Source: Erwinia tracheiphila (GTDB lineage Bacteria > Pseudomonadota > Gammaproteobacteria > Enterobacterales > Enterobacteriaceae). From it: a stretch of DNA of 64,000 nt. The notes beneath the pieces were generated by a model, which did not search any database, had not been told where the DNA came from, and saw only the letters and a list, made by a program, of their open reading frames with translations. The stretch is from positions 4,154,001-4,218,000 of the forward strand of contig NZ_CP089932.1 in the NCBI RefSeq assembly GCF_021365465.1, given 5' to 3'. Below are positions 29,444 through 38,543 of the stretch, one piece after another (positions within the stretch are counted from its first letter, which is position 1; each line of letters starts with the position of its first letter). Both the position numbers and the translations under genes were made by a program.

Positions 29444-30034
29444 GTGCTGGAAAGAATTAAAGTCTGTTTTACCGAGAGTATACAAACGCAGATCGCCGCA
29501 GCTGAGGCATTGCCCGATGCAATTTCACGTGCGGCGATCGCCATGGTTCAGTCGCTGCTGAACGGTAATAAAATTCTGAGTTGCGGCAATGGCACCTCCA
29601 GCGCTAATGCCCAGCATTTTGCCGCCAGCATGATCAACCGCTTCGAAACTGAGCGCCCCAGCCTGCCCGCTATTGCACTCAGTGCAGATAACGTGCTGCT
29701 GACGGCGATTGGCAACGACCGCATACATGAAGAGATTTACGCCAAACAGGTGCGCGCACTGGGTAATGCGGGCGATATTCTGCTGGCTATTTCAACACGA
29801 GGTAACAGTCGCGATATAGTGAAGGCTCTTGAAGCGGCGGTAACGCGCGATATGACCATTATCGCCCTTACTGGTCATGACGGCGGTGAGCTGGCGGGCC
29901 TGTTAGGTCCGCAGGATGTCGAAATTCGCATCCCTTCACATCGCAGTGCAAGAATTCAGGAAATGCATATGTTAACCGTTAATTGCCTGTGTGATTTAAT
30001 CGATAACACCTTGTTTCCCCACCAGGACGTTTAA
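29444..30034 (+). CDS. diaA: DnaA initiator-associating protein DiaA
   Basis: A 196-residue SIS-domain protein that forms tetramers, binds DnaA and promotes ordered initiation at oriC. Sequence features are [40 protein letters not shown] sugar-isomerase core and [23 protein letters not shown] 29444 is chosen because it follows AGGTGA and gives exactly the E. coli length; the frame is open back to a TTG at 29423. It lies between yraN and dolP as in E. coli. Confidence 0.93.
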   Translation: MLERIKVCFTESIQTQIAAAEALPDAISRAAIAMVQSLLNGNKILSCGNGTSSANAQHFAASMINRFETERPSLPAIALSADNVLLTAIGNDRIHEEIYAKQVRALGNAGDILLAISTRGNSRDIVKALEAAVTRDMTIIALTGHDGGELAGLLGPQDVEIRIPSHRSARIQEMHMLTVNCLCDLIDNTLFPHQDV

Positions 30035-30044
30035 AGGAGCTTAA

Positions 30045-30617
30045 ATGAAGGCATTACCCGCTATTGCTGTAGTGTGTATCACGTTATTGTTACAGGGCTG
30101 CGTGGCGGCCGTTATCGGTAGCGCTGCAGTGGCAACCAAAACTGCTTCCGATCCTCGCACGATCGGCACTCAGGTAGACGACGGTACCCTTGAACTTCGC
30201 GTCAGCAATGCGTTATCTAAAGATCAACAAATCAAGACCAATGCCCGGATCATCGCCACCGCCTACCAGGGCAAAGTCTTGCTAACGGGCCAGGCACCGG
30301 ATGCCACACTGGCAAGCAGGGCAAAACAAATTGCCATGGGCGTTGATGGCGCAGCGGAAGTTTACAATGAGATCCGCACGTCAGAAAAAGCCAGTTTTGG
30401 CATGACATCTTCCGATACATGGATAACCACCAAAGTTCGCTCACAACTGTTAGCCAGCGACCAGGTGAAATCATCAAATGTGAAAGTCACCACCGAAAAT
30501 GGCGAAGTATTCCTGTTGGGACTGGTCACCGATGCAGAAGGCAAAGCGGCAGCTGATATTGCCAGCCGCGTGAGCGGCGTGAAGCATGTCACTACAGCGT
30601 TTACTATTCTGAAATAA
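30045..30617 (+). CDS. dolP: dual-BON-domain outer-membrane lipoprotein DolP
   Basis: A 190-residue lipoprotein (formerly yraP) with lipobox LLLQGC (Cys19) and two BON domains (about residues 47-115 and 125-190), ending VKHVTTAFTILK. E. coli DolP binds anionic phospholipid at the division site and supports outer-membrane integrity and BAM function; it is under sigma-E. AAGGAG lies seven bases before the ATG. It ends the lpoA-yraN-diaA-dolP run. Confidence 0.94.
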   Translation: MKALPAIAVVCITLLLQGCVAAVIGSAAVATKTASDPRTIGTQVDDGTLELRVSNALSKDQQIKTNARIIATAYQGKVLLTGQAPDATLASRAKQIAMGVDGAAEVYNEIRTSEKASFGMTSSDTWITTKVRSQLLASDQVKSSNVKVTTENGEVFLLGLVTDAEGKAAADIASRVSGVKHVTTAFTILK

Positions 30618-30628
30618 ACTGCAAACTG

Positions 30629-30649
30629 CCCGCGCTGTCAGTGCGGGCG
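30629..30649 (+). terminator. hairpin after dolP
   Basis: GCCCGC (30629-30634) pairs with GCGGGC (30644-30649) 12 bp after the dolP stop. No T-tract follows, so termination would be weak or rho-assisted. Confidence 0.4.
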
Positions 30650-30702
30650 GCATTCATTCAAATCCAACCAGCAAGAATCCACTCGCACCGCGAAGATCCC
30701 AC

Positions 30703-32622
30703 TTACAGCCGACTTAAACAATCCATTGCCACCGCTTTAAAGCTGATGAAATTCTTGCTGTCGCGCAGGCGCGTCATCGCCCTTTCCCGCATAAAGGTGA
30801 CAAAAAGATCGTAAATCGCCATCGCCTCTTCGTATTCGGTTTTGCTGATTGCCAGCAGGAAAATCACATAGGCTGTTTCATCACCCCAGGCGATTCCCTG
30901 CGGTGCCAGTACGGTGTAGACCACGGTTTTCTTCGCCAGCAGCCCCAGTGAGTGAGGCAATGCAATCCCCTCTCCCAGCATGGTGCTGACGATTGCCTCG
31001 CGCTCTTCAACGGAAGGGTAAAAATCGCGATCCACCACCCCTTCATGCTCCAGCTGATCGCACAGCGTGCGGAACAGAGCTGTCTGGGTCATCGGCTGGT
31101 CGATAATGCAGAAATGGCTGACATCAAAGAATTTCTCCAGCATGTAGGGCCGGGTACGATCCACCAGCACCAGCTTACCAATCTGCTCCAGCTGAAATTC
31201 GGTCGGGAACGGCGACATCACCACCACCGGCTTATCCTTTTCGGTCAGCCGCGCCGTGGAGATCACAAAATCTGCCTCGATACTTTCCTGCTGCTCGTAT
31301 TCACGCAGCGAGACGATATTGTTGACGATAATCTGCGGGTACTTGCGCATCAGCATTGCCTGGATCATTCGCACCGTGGAGTTACCAGTATCACATACCA
31401 GCAGGATCTGTGGATGGCGCTGATAGCCCACGTTGTAATGCCGCTCCAGCCCGACACCAATGTGCAGCACCAGGAAACCAATTTCGTTTTCACTGATCAC
31501 ATAGGGCGTATATTTGCCCCAGCTGGAAACCGCCGCCAGCGTCACGTCATAGGCCATCGGGTAGTGATGCTTTATATTCGCCAACAGCGGGTTAGGGATG
31601 TTGATCTGATAACGCACGCGGGTAATCATCGTCTTGATGTGCGTCAGCAGGTCTGCCCGCAGCTGCGAGTCGTTCAGCAGGTTAAAGTTATAGTGGGTAT
31701 TGATATAGCTGAGGATGTAATTCACCAGCGACTCGCCGTCATCCGGGCTGATGACGCTGGGAGCGATATCCTCAACCCGCCGTGCGGCGATATTCACCCG
31801 CAGATAAGCCTCTTCCGAAGGGGAGATCGCCTTGCCGGTAATCGGCTGCATCAGGTTGATGATGTGCCTGGCCGCATCACGGACATCGTCATCCACATCT
31901 TCCGCACTGAAATCCGACAGCGGATAGCCTTCACTGATGCGCCGGACTGCCACCGCGCAGTAGAGCCGCAGATAGAACTCGCTGTCGTCGTTCATGCGGA
32001 TATTAAAGCGACTGAAGCACTGATGCAGCAGAGGCTGCAGAGGCTGCAGCGTGCCAAGCATGCCACTGTTCAGCGCTTCCAGATTGAGCAGCGGATCTTC
32101 GCTGTCCTCCTGGGCAATCTGGTAGAGCAGGTCGGTCAGGCAGGTGCGGATCGAGACCTCGCTGCCGAACAGCTTCATGCCGTAGCGTGGCCTGGTTTCA
32201 ATCGCCAGCTGGTAGCGCGCCAGCCACTCTCTCACTTCAGCCATATCGCTTTGCAGCGTGGCACGACTGACGAACCACTCAGCGGCCAGATCTTCCAGCT
32301 TCAGGGAGAAAGCTGAAGTGAGAAAACGGGTTAACAGATAATGCACACGAGCGGCAGGAGTCCGCGGGACTCGCAGATGGGAAGGTGACTGCTGCTGCAG
32401 CTGACTGTAGCGGACAGCATCCTCAATTTTGATCTGATAGCCTTCGCCTCGATTGAGCACGAAGCGCACGCCGTGGTCGGCCAGCAGCTCGTTAAGGGTG
32501 GTGATATCGGTACGCACGGTGCGCGTGGAGACGTCAAAACGTCGCGCCAGTTCATCCTGGGGCAACGTCTCGTTTTGTAACATATCAAACAGCTGGGCAA
32601 GGCGTTGGTTTGGGAATCTCAA
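30703..32622 (-). CDS. PRD-containing transcriptional activator (MtlR/ManR-type) of the dga-like operon
   Basis: A 639-residue DNA-binding activator. In order: N-terminal HTH_11/Mga winged helices (residues 1-60 and about 105-150), PRD1 (about 190-285), PRD2 (about 305-395), an EIIB-like domain with Cys410 in LLVCDTGNSTVRM, and an EIIA (mannitol/fructose) domain with His557 in GEGIALPHS. PRD2 keeps both phosphorylatable histidines (His328, His387), whereas the equivalent positions of PRD1 are Tyr221 and Asn277. Its DNA-binding head separates it from RNA-binding BglG antiterminators. It lies at the distal end of the minus-strand catabolic operon and is the likely regulator, with the palindrome at 39661 as candidate operator. 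It implies control by PTS phosphotransfer. Confidence 0.85.
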   Translation of the reverse strand: MRFPNQRLAQLFDMLQNETLPQDELARRFDVSTRTVRTDITTLNELLADHGVRFVLNRGEGYQIKIEDAVRYSQLQQQSPSHLRVPRTPAARVHYLLTRFLTSAFSLKLEDLAAEWFVSRATLQSDMAEVREWLARYQLAIETRPRYGMKLFGSEVSIRTCLTDLLYQIAQEDSEDPLLNLEALNSGMLGTLQPLQPLLHQCFSRFNIRMNDDSEFYLRLYCAVAVRRISEGYPLSDFSAEDVDDDVRDAARHIINLMQPITGKAISPSEEAYLRVNIAARRVEDIAPSVISPDDGESLVNYILSYINTHYNFNLLNDSQLRADLLTHIKTMITRVRYQINIPNPLLANIKHHYPMAYDVTLAAVSSWGKYTPYVISENEIGFLVLHIGVGLERHYNVGYQRHPQILLVCDTGNSTVRMIQAMLMRKYPQIIVNNIVSLREYEQQESIEADFVISTARLTEKDKPVVVMSPFPTEFQLEQIGKLVLVDRTRPYMLEKFFDVSHFCIIDQPMTQTALFRTLCDQLEHEGVVDRDFYPSVEEREAIVSTMLGEGIALPHSLGLLAKKTVVYTVLAPQGIAWGDETAYVIFLLAISKTEYEEAMAIYDLFVTFMRERAMTRLRDSKNFISFKAVAMDCLSRL

Positions 32623-32639
32623 AGCTTTTCCTGTGGTTT

Positions 32640-32770
32640 ATCACTGCCAGGGCAACTCAATTCACCCCCGGCAGCGAACGTAACCATAATTCCGGGGGCG
32701 GGATTTATTCCGCCCGGTGTGATGATTTGCACAACTCCGGATGCGGAATTCATCCCGCCCTGGCCTGTCA
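32640..32770. repeat. two tandem imperfect hairpin repeats
   Basis: Two related units lie between the lactonase and the activator gene: GGGCGGGATTTATTCCGCCC (32695-32714), preceded by AATTCCGG, and GGATGCGGAATTCATCC (32738-32754), preceded by AACTCCGG and followed by CGCCC. Each can fold into a hairpin. They look like an enterobacterial intergenic palindromic repeat and could attenuate transcription between the two genes. Confidence 0.5.
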
Positions 32771-33916
32771 TTACGGCGTCAACACCAGCTGCGATGGCGA
32801 ACCGACCGCCGTGTAGTCATCAGTAAACGACAGCGCACCGCTGGCTGTGTTCACGCGGAAGCGGGTAATGTTGTCGCTACGCTGGTTCATGGCATACAGA
32901 GTCTTACCATCCGGCGACAGCGTCAAGGTTCGCGTATAGTCGCCGCGCGTCCAGACGTCATCCATGTGGTCCAGCGCACCATTCGGCTCAATGGCGAAAT
33001 GTGCAATGCTGTTATGCAGGCGGTTCGCCACATAAATGTTTTTGCCGCTCTTATCGATAACCAGACCGGCAGCAAAACTGGTGCCTTTGTAACCCGAAGG
33101 CAGTGACGATACGGTCGCCGCTTCAGTCAGCGTGCCGTAATCGGCATTAAACAGATAATGCGTCAGGGTAGATGCTTCTTCATTAATGAGATACAAGGAC
33201 TTACCGTTGGGATGGAACACAAAATGCCGTGGCCCCGCACCGGCAGATGAAGCAGCAATCCACGCCGGTTTGTTCGCCTCCAGCTTGCCGTCGCGGCTCA
33301 GGCGATACTGGTAGATACGATCCAGCCCCAGATCGGTGGAGAAAACATATTTTCCGGAGGGATCGGTGGCGATCATGTGCGCATGGGGGCCGTTATGGTC
33401 GCTGACCGCAAAGCTGCCTTCCACTGCCGCTGCCGGTTTCACTGCACCGGCCGGTCCCTCATCCTGCTGAGTATCACTGGCCTCGCCAAGATGACCATCG
33501 GCCATCACTGGCAGAACCGCTTTGCTGCCGCTGACGTAATTCGCCACCAGCAGAAATTTGCCGTCGGGCGTCAGTGAAAGATACACCGGCCCGGCACCAT
33601 GAGTACTGACCTGGTTCAACATTTTCAGGCTGCCATCCTCTGCGATGGCATAAGCCACCACCACGCCCTTCACTCTCTCGCTGGCCACATACAGCGTCTT
33701 TCCATGAGCGTCGAGGGTGAGCTGCGCCGGGTTGGGCAGAGTGCTGACCAGCGTTTTACCGCTCAATGCGCCGTTCGCCTGATCCACCTGAAAGCGGTAG
33801 AGGCCTTCGCCGTTGGGATTGTAGGTACCAACGTAAGCATACTGCACCTGGGCGGCTAAAGGGGTGGTCGCCATCAGTGCTAAAGACACTACAGAGATCA
33901 AAGACCAGTTACGCAT
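32771..33916 (-). CDS. secreted lactonase-family seven-bladed beta-propeller
   Basis: A 381-residue protein with a Sec signal peptide (MRNWSLISVVSLALMATTPLAA, cleavage near residue 22), then a lactonase/6-phosphogluconolactonase (Pgl/YbhE)-type propeller. Repeated blade motifs include YVGTYNPNGEGLYRFQVD, SLTPDGKFLLVANYVSGS, GPHAHMIATDPSGKYVFSTD and AGPRHFVFHPNGKSLYLINE. Cytosolic Pgl hydrolyses sugar-acid lactones; a periplasmic form would act before import. It follows the KDGP aldolase by 64 bp, with a hairpin terminator in the gap. It probably opens a lactone form of the operon's substrate (inference). Confidence 0.8.
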   Translation of the reverse strand: MRNWSLISVVSLALMATTPLAAQVQYAYVGTYNPNGEGLYRFQVDQANGALSGKTLVSTLPNPAQLTLDAHGKTLYVASERVKGVVVAYAIAEDGSLKMLNQVSTHGAGPVYLSLTPDGKFLLVANYVSGSKAVLPVMADGHLGEASDTQQDEGPAGAVKPAAAVEGSFAVSDHNGPHAHMIATDPSGKYVFSTDLGLDRIYQYRLSRDGKLEANKPAWIAASSAGAGPRHFVFHPNGKSLYLINEEASTLTHYLFNADYGTLTEAATVSSLPSGYKGTSFAAGLVIDKSGKNIYVANRLHNSIAHFAIEPNGALDHMDDVWTRGDYTRTLTLSPDGKTLYAMNQRSDNITRFRVNTASGALSFTDDYTAVGSPSQLVLTP

Positions 33917-33951
33917 GGTGCTCCTCGCTTATAAGGATGGATATCAGAAAA

Positions 33952-33974
33952 GGCGGGCAGGACGCCCGCCGGGG
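33952..33974 (-). terminator. partial terminator between aldolase and lactonase genes
   Basis: GGCGGGC (33952-33958) pairs with GCCCGCC (33964-33970). Read on the minus strand it is followed by TTTT. It lies inside the operon and probably lowers lactonase expression relative to upstream genes. Confidence 0.65.
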
Positions 33975-33980
33975 AAAACA

Positions 33981-34721
33981 TTATCCGACCCGTTTTTTGG
34001 TCATTGCCAGCAGAGTGCTGACATCGGCCGGGCGGGTGTTGCCTGACGCTTTATCAATGATTGAGCTGTAGATATGCGGGATGATTTTGCTGACGCCAGC
34101 GTCCAGCGCGATCTGCAGGATCGCTTCATAGTTCGCCAGATCGATGCCGCCGGTCGGCTCCAGCCAGAAGTCCTGTCTGGCACAGGCTTTAGCCACCGCT
34201 TTAAACTCATTAATGGCTTTCAGACCGCCCATCGGGAAGTATTTCACCGAGCTGCCGCCAAAGTCTTTCAGCATGGCGATCGCCGTGTCTATCGGCACGA
34301 TAGCGTCGGCTGCTTTGGCGCTCAACGGACCGGTAGAGATCTTGACCATACCCGGCGTGCCGGTTGGCGAAATCAGGCCATTGACCACGGTCTGGTCCTG
34401 ACACAGCAGTGCGCGGCTGGTGGCCACGCCGGTAAACACCTGGTTCACGTGCTGCGGCTGAATCTCTGCCGAGATGGCGCTGACCATCGCTGACTGATTC
34501 GGATCACCTGCCCCCAGCCCCACTGACAGGGCGTTATCAATAAGCGCAGCATACTCACGCATATCCGCCACGGCACTCGCCACGCTGTCATAGTTTTTCG
34601 ACAGCACACCAACCAACACGTGTCCTTCCGCCGCCTGCCAGATGTCGCGGGCATTCTCTTTAGAGCCAGCCAGCACGTTCAGGCACACGCGATCCTTGTA
34701 AAATTTGGGAGTCAACTTCAT
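33981..34721 (-). CDS. KDGP aldolase-family protein (DgaF-like)
   Basis: A 246-residue aldolase of the group that includes Salmonella DgaF, which cleaves 2-keto-3-deoxygluconate 6-phosphate to pyruvate and glyceraldehyde 3-phosphate. The TIM-barrel segment SSVKYFPMGGLKAI supplies the Schiff-base lysine candidate Lys160, as in KDPG aldolases (IKFFP), and PTGGIDLANYEAILQIALDA follows. ATG 34721 has AGGAGGGA upstream; an upstream in-frame extension to 34757 is rejected. The ATG overlaps the stop of the DgaE-like gene (ATGA), so the two are translationally coupled. Confidence 0.88.
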   Translation of the reverse strand: MKLTPKFYKDRVCLNVLAGSKENARDIWQAAEGHVLVGVLSKNYDSVASAVADMREYAALIDNALSVGLGAGDPNQSAMVSAISAEIQPQHVNQVFTGVATSRALLCQDQTVVNGLISPTGTPGMVKISTGPLSAKAADAIVPIDTAIAMLKDFGGSSVKYFPMGGLKAINEFKAVAKACARQDFWLEPTGGIDLANYEAILQIALDAGVSKIIPHIYSSIIDKASGNTRPADVSTLLAMTKKRVG

Positions 34722-35839
34722 GCGTTTTTCCCTCCTGACAACAAGGCCTTGATGCAAACAAAAATAGTGTTGAGCTGGTCAGCCGTCAAGCTGCGGACAT
34801 CCACTTCGACAATCCCTTCGTTGGCTTTGTAGCCACGGAAATAGATGGCGATTTCGCCCGTTTTCAGCACCTGCACCACATCGCCGGTGGTATGGCCGAT
34901 GACCGCTTCGTCAAAATGAATTTCTGCACGGGCGATGTCGCGGCCCGCTGCATCCCACACCACACGGGCGCTGATGCCGTTCAGGGCGTTCAGATTGTCG
35001 ATAAACGGCGTCATTTTTTCCACCATCTGCGCACCGGAAACCTTCTCCTGCACCAGATAGTTTTCAATCGCCTGGGTCAGGCCCAAGATACCTTCCTTGC
35101 CGACCTTCATCGCACGGCCAATGCCCATCGACTGGCGTTTAACCCATTCGACGTACTGTTTACGGCCCATGACCAACCCGCTGGTTGGCCCTTCAATCGC
35201 TTTGGCACCGCTGTAGATCACCAGATCGGCACCGTCCTGGTAGTAGCACTGCAGATCTTCTTCTGCTGCGGCATCAACAATCAGAGGAACGCCATGCTTG
35301 CGGGCAACCACTGCTGCCTGCTCAACGCTCAGGTGGCTTTTCTGCACGCAATGGTGAGATTTGATGTAGAGGATCGCAGCCGTCTGCGGCGTCACGGCAG
35401 CAGAGAGCTGGTCAGCAGAACATTCGTTGGCGTAGCCCGCCTCAATCAGACGTCCGCCACCCATCGCCACCATGGTGCCAACTGGCGCACCAAAGTTTAC
35501 GTTGTGACCTTTCGGTACCACGATGTCGTGCGGCACCACCAGCGGCGCAGCATGCAGATTCTCCAGCAGCCAGTCGTCGTCTTTCACGATGACCGCCGCA
35601 ACAGACTGGGCGATCCCAGCCGAAGCGCAGGCAACCACCACCGCGTCTTCACAGCCAAGCAGGCTGGCAATGTAAGCCCCGGTCTTATTGACCAGGTCCT
35701 TGATTTCAAAATAGTGATTGAGGCCATACTTCACCGTATCGACCACGTCGGCGGCCGGGGTGGAAACACCGAGAATAGTCATGCGGCCGGAGGCATTGAT
35801 AACCTGTTTTAAGCCGTATTTTTCATAGATCGAAGACAT
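34718..35839 (-). CDS. DgaE-family PLP-dependent ammonia-lyase
   Basis: A 373-residue fold-type I PLP enzyme related to Salmonella DgaE, the D-glucosaminate-6-phosphate ammonia-lyase, and to SelA-like proteins. The PLP lysine is Lys213 in IYSGAKAIEGPTSG, the pyridine-nitrogen aspartate is Asp189 in PLIVDAAAEED, and the N-terminus reads YEKYGLKQVINASGRMTILG. It would convert a 2-amino-2-deoxy sugar acid (phosphate) to the 2-keto-3-deoxy acid, releasing ammonia. ATG 35839 with GAAGGGA is preferred over 35881. It overlaps the amidohydrolase by 17 bp and the aldolase by 4 bp. Confidence 0.87.
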   Translation of the reverse strand: MSSIYEKYGLKQVINASGRMTILGVSTPAADVVDTVKYGLNHYFEIKDLVNKTGAYIASLLGCEDAVVVACASAGIAQSVAAVIVKDDDWLLENLHAAPLVVPHDIVVPKGHNVNFGAPVGTMVAMGGGRLIEAGYANECSADQLSAAVTPQTAAILYIKSHHCVQKSHLSVEQAAVVARKHGVPLIVDAAAEEDLQCYYQDGADLVIYSGAKAIEGPTSGLVMGRKQYVEWVKRQSMGIGRAMKVGKEGILGLTQAIENYLVQEKVSGAQMVEKMTPFIDNLNALNGISARVVWDAAGRDIARAEIHFDEAVIGHTTGDVVQVLKTGEIAIYFRGYKANEGIVEVDVRSLTADQLNTIFVCIKALLSGGKNA

Positions 35840-36959
35840 GATGTTTTTTCCCTTCATCGGTAATAAACCACTGACCGCCAACCACGGCGGCCAGCGGCAT
35901 CAGCTGCTTCTCACCCGCCACCGACTGCCCCTCAGAGTCGATGAACAGGCAAGTTTCCTCTTTTTTGACGTCAAAAATGGTCAGGTCGGCGTCGTAACCC
36001 ACTGCCAGCTGGCCTTTATCATGCAGGCGCAGGCCCTCTGCCGCGCTGACCGTGACACAGTCAATGATTTGCGGCAGGGTCATGCCCACGCTGAAGAATT
36101 TGGACATCACATGGGCCAGGCGGAAGACCGGGCCATTGATGCGGTTGCGACAGTAAATGTCGGAACTGATGGTATGCGGCAGGATGCCCTGGGCAATCGC
36201 CACCCGCGCCACGTCAAAGCTGAAGCTGGCGGTGCCGTGGCCGACATCCAGGCGAACGCCGCGCTGCAATGCCCGGGTAACCGAGGCACGAAGTTCTCTG
36301 GCGGGCGTCAGAATGCGGTTAGGCTTGCCGTTGTAGCAGTGGGTTATGATATCGCCGCTGCTCAACAGATCGGCTATTTCGTCCAGATCCGGCGGGTTGT
36401 TGCCAATGTGCACCATCAGCGGTAAATCACCGTTTTCGTGCTGGATCTCTTTCGCGCGAATCAGTGGCTTGATGCCGTTCGCTTCCACCACGCTGCTGCT
36501 GATGCGGGCTTTAATGCCGATGATAAATCCGGGCAGGCGCTGCACTGCATCACGCACGCCCACCTTATCGATCTGGTCCATGTCCGCCAGTTCGTTCTGG
36601 GTGAGTATCCCGGTGCGGGCAATATTCAGCAGGGCATACACCTGAGTACTGGCGCTGCGGGTGAGCTGATAAAACTCGTCAACGTCATCTGCGCCAGTGC
36701 TACCAGCGTCAACCACCGTGGTCACGCCCGCTTCCACCCCAACTTTGTCCGCTTCATCATGATAGATGGGCGATTTCGGGTAGCAGTGCACGTGGGAATC
36801 GATCCAGCCGGCACTCAGCCAGAAGCGTCCCGCGAGATCGCGCTCCTGCGTGGAACTCCCTTTTACCTCGCCAAGCGCGGCAATTTTACCGTCCCGGACT
36901 GCGATATCGGTCAGGCTGCCGTCAGAGAGACGCGCCCGGCGGATGATGAGATCAAACAT
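35823..36959 (-). CDS. amidohydrolase/deacetylase-family metallohydrolase
   Basis: A 378-residue amidohydrolase-superfamily enzyme. The complete binuclear metal site is visible: HxH (His56, His58 in IDSHVHCY), bridging carboxylated lysine candidate Lys150 in GIKARIS, His184 (MVHIGNN), His207 (ITHCYNG) and Asp267 (SSDIYC). Proteins of this subgroup are annotated as deacetylases and regularly lie beside DgaE-like lyases. It likely removes an acyl group or opens a cyclic amide to free the amine used by the next enzyme (inference). ATG 36959 with AGGAG seven bases upstream is chosen over an extension to 36977. Confidence 0.85.
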   Translation of the reverse strand: MFDLIIRRARLSDGSLTDIAVRDGKIAALGEVKGSSTQERDLAGRFWLSAGWIDSHVHCYPKSPIYHDEADKVGVEAGVTTVVDAGSTGADDVDEFYQLTRSASTQVYALLNIARTGILTQNELADMDQIDKVGVRDAVQRLPGFIIGIKARISSSVVEANGIKPLIRAKEIQHENGDLPLMVHIGNNPPDLDEIADLLSSGDIITHCYNGKPNRILTPARELRASVTRALQRGVRLDVGHGTASFSFDVARVAIAQGILPHTISSDIYCRNRINGPVFRLAHVMSKFFSVGMTLPQIIDCVTVSAAEGLRLHDKGQLAVGYDADLTIFDVKKEETCLFIDSEGQSVAGEKQLMPLAAVVGGQWFITDEGKKHHVFDL

Positions 36960-36977
36960 GACAAACTCCTGTATCAC

Positions 36978-37029
36978 CGGATGCTTGCAGCATCCGTCAA
37001 AGCGGTCTGCCCGGCTTCGGGCAAACCGC
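36978..37029 (-). repeat. two strong hairpins inside the operon
   Basis: CGGATGC/GCATCCG (36978-36984 with 36990-36996) and GCGGTCTGCCCG/CGGGCAAACCGC (37002-37013 with 37018-37029) lie in the 77-bp gap between the DUF4310 gene and the amidohydrolase. With no T-tract they are more likely mRNA-stabilising or processing hairpins separating transporter and enzyme cistrons than terminators. Confidence 0.6.
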
Positions 37030-37036
37030 CGTTACC

Positions 37037-37681
37037 TCAGAGAGCAACCGGGAAAATAGCACCCAACAGCATCGCGCCCAGAATTGCGCCACCGGTAATC
37101 GGTTTGTTCCACATATAGAAACCCAGCGCGCCAATCAGTGAACCCAGACCAATCGGAATCGATGCGGTCATTGCCGACAGGATAATCAAAGGCCCGAGGA
37201 AGCGACCGGATGAGTTACCTGCGCCCATCATCACGTCGGCCCCGTAGGTGGAGTCGCTGTTATTGATGGTGAATTTACGCGCCAGGATAATGACGTAACC
37301 AATCGCCACGCCCAGCACCAAACCGGTCACCAGCGAAGCAGCAAAGTTGGCGACCGGGTAGATAATGCCCGCTCCCAGCAGCAGCGCAGGGACACCCAGG
37401 CCAATACCGGTCTGAATAGCTCCGCCGATATCCAGGATGCCCACCAGCGATCCTTCGATAATTCGGGCGAACAGAAAGCTGGCACCGAAAGCGGCTACCG
37501 CGCCATAGACGCCGGTTTCCATGCCGGAACGTAGCATCGAGACGAAGGCGACTTCGTTAAAGGCACCAAGGCCATAGACGTAGTACATGTGCGTACCGGC
37601 AAACACCCCGGCTGAGAGCAGCCCGACGAAAATCGGAAATGACCAGTCGGCATACCAGAAACCGCTTTTAGATTCTTCCAT
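37037..37681 (-). CDS. DUF4310-family integral membrane protein
   Basis: A 214-residue, glycine- and alanine-rich polytopic membrane protein with about five or six hydrophobic helices (for example FPIFVGLLSAGVFAGTHMYY, YGAVAAFGASFLFARIIEGS, NFAASLVTGLVLGVAIGYVI and ILGAMLLGAIFPVAL). DUF4310 always seems to travel with DUF4311, DUF4312 and SFCGS proteins; together I infer one half of an uncharacterised permease. A GAGGG lies 10 bases before the ATG. It follows the DUF4311 gene by 13 bp. Confidence 0.82.
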   Translation of the reverse strand: MEESKSGFWYADWSFPIFVGLLSAGVFAGTHMYYVYGLGAFNEVAFVSMLRSGMETGVYGAVAAFGASFLFARIIEGSLVGILDIGGAIQTGIGLGVPALLLGAGIIYPVANFAASLVTGLVLGVAIGYVIILARKFTINNSDSTYGADVMMGAGNSSGRFLGPLIILSAMTASIPIGLGSLIGALGFYMWNKPITGGAILGAMLLGAIFPVAL

Positions 37682-37694
37682 TTGCGTGGCCCTC

Positions 37695-38471
37695 TTATTT
37701 ACCGCTCAGGGTGTTGTGGATCATCTCCAGCCAGCCCGGGACACCCAGCTGGAAGGACTGCAGCACTTTCATGTCGAAGCCGCGGAAGAAGCCGCTCAAC
37801 ACGAACAGCAGCACGATGGCAAACATCATCACTTTGGTGACCTTATTCCAGCCGCTCTCTTCCACGCCTTTACCGATCAGGATACCCAGTACCAGACCCG
37901 GTACGGCGTTCCCCATAATCAGCTGCGCCAGACCACCGAAGATGGTGGCCCAGAACCCCGACTTCTTGCCGGCATCAACCGCCGCCAGCCAGAAGATCAC
38001 TGGCATCACGGTGTTCACCAACAGGTTAGCCGCTGGCACCAGCACTTTGACCGCCGTTACCTGCAAGGCAGCAGGGACAGCAGAGGCGGTGGAGTTGAGA
38101 AACGCCACCACGATCATGCCGATGATGCCGCAAGCAATCGCCATTTTTTTAGGATCGTGCAGGGTTTCAGCCAGGTTACGGTTTTTTACCATCAGCGCAG
38201 CTGCCCCCCAATGAGGAATAATGCGATGATCAACGTCCTGGGTGAACGAGCCTGCTGCTACGGATGATGCCCAGGCATTAAAGAAAAAACCGAGGCCAAA
38301 GGAGAAATGAGAAGCGGGATCGCCCTCACAGGAATTAAGTTCGCCCAGTGTGCGAAATGCCCCCATTCCCTGGGTTGCAGGTGCATGGAACATACGCGCT
38401 GCCCCGGCGCCGACACCGGCGCCGACCAGGCAGCCGATGATAAGTGACTTTATGAGAATGATTAAAAACAT
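37695..38471 (-). CDS. DUF4311-family integral membrane protein
   Basis: A 258-residue polytopic membrane protein beginning MFLIILIKSLIIGCLVGAGV. Further helices are KMAIACGIIGMIVVAFLN, ANLLVNTVMPVIFWLAAV, FGGLAQLIMGNAVPGLVLGI and VTKVMMFAIVLLFVLSGFF. A glycine/alanine-rich amphipathic region and a soluble insert (RTLGELNSCEGDPASHFSFG) are present. No known transporter signature is seen; it pairs with DUF4310 as the probable membrane pore. AAGGAAAG precedes the ATG. Confidence 0.82.
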   Translation of the reverse strand: MFLIILIKSLIIGCLVGAGVGAGAARMFHAPATQGMGAFRTLGELNSCEGDPASHFSFGLGFFFNAWASSVAAGSFTQDVDHRIIPHWGAAALMVKNRNLAETLHDPKKMAIACGIIGMIVVAFLNSTASAVPAALQVTAVKVLVPAANLLVNTVMPVIFWLAAVDAGKKSGFWATIFGGLAQLIMGNAVPGLVLGILIGKGVEESGWNKVTKVMMFAIVLLFVLSGFFRGFDMKVLQSFQLGVPGWLEMIHNTLSGK

Positions 38472-38543
38472 CAGTCTTTCCTTGCAGGCTTACGCCAACA
38501 TTTTTAAGTCATGGTGATTGCTACCCTTGCGGGCAGGGCTTTA

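Noticed and set aside
30952..32316. Long plus-strand ORF of 454 codons antisense to the PRD activator.
   Set aside because: Its translation has no recognisable pattern; the minus strand encodes clear HTH, PRD, EIIB and EIIA domains. The open frame is a codon-bias shadow.
34892..35812. 306-codon plus-strand ORF antisense to the DgaE-like gene.
   Set aside because: Histidine- and arginine-rich shadow frame without ribosome site; the opposite strand has a PLP enzyme with all motifs.
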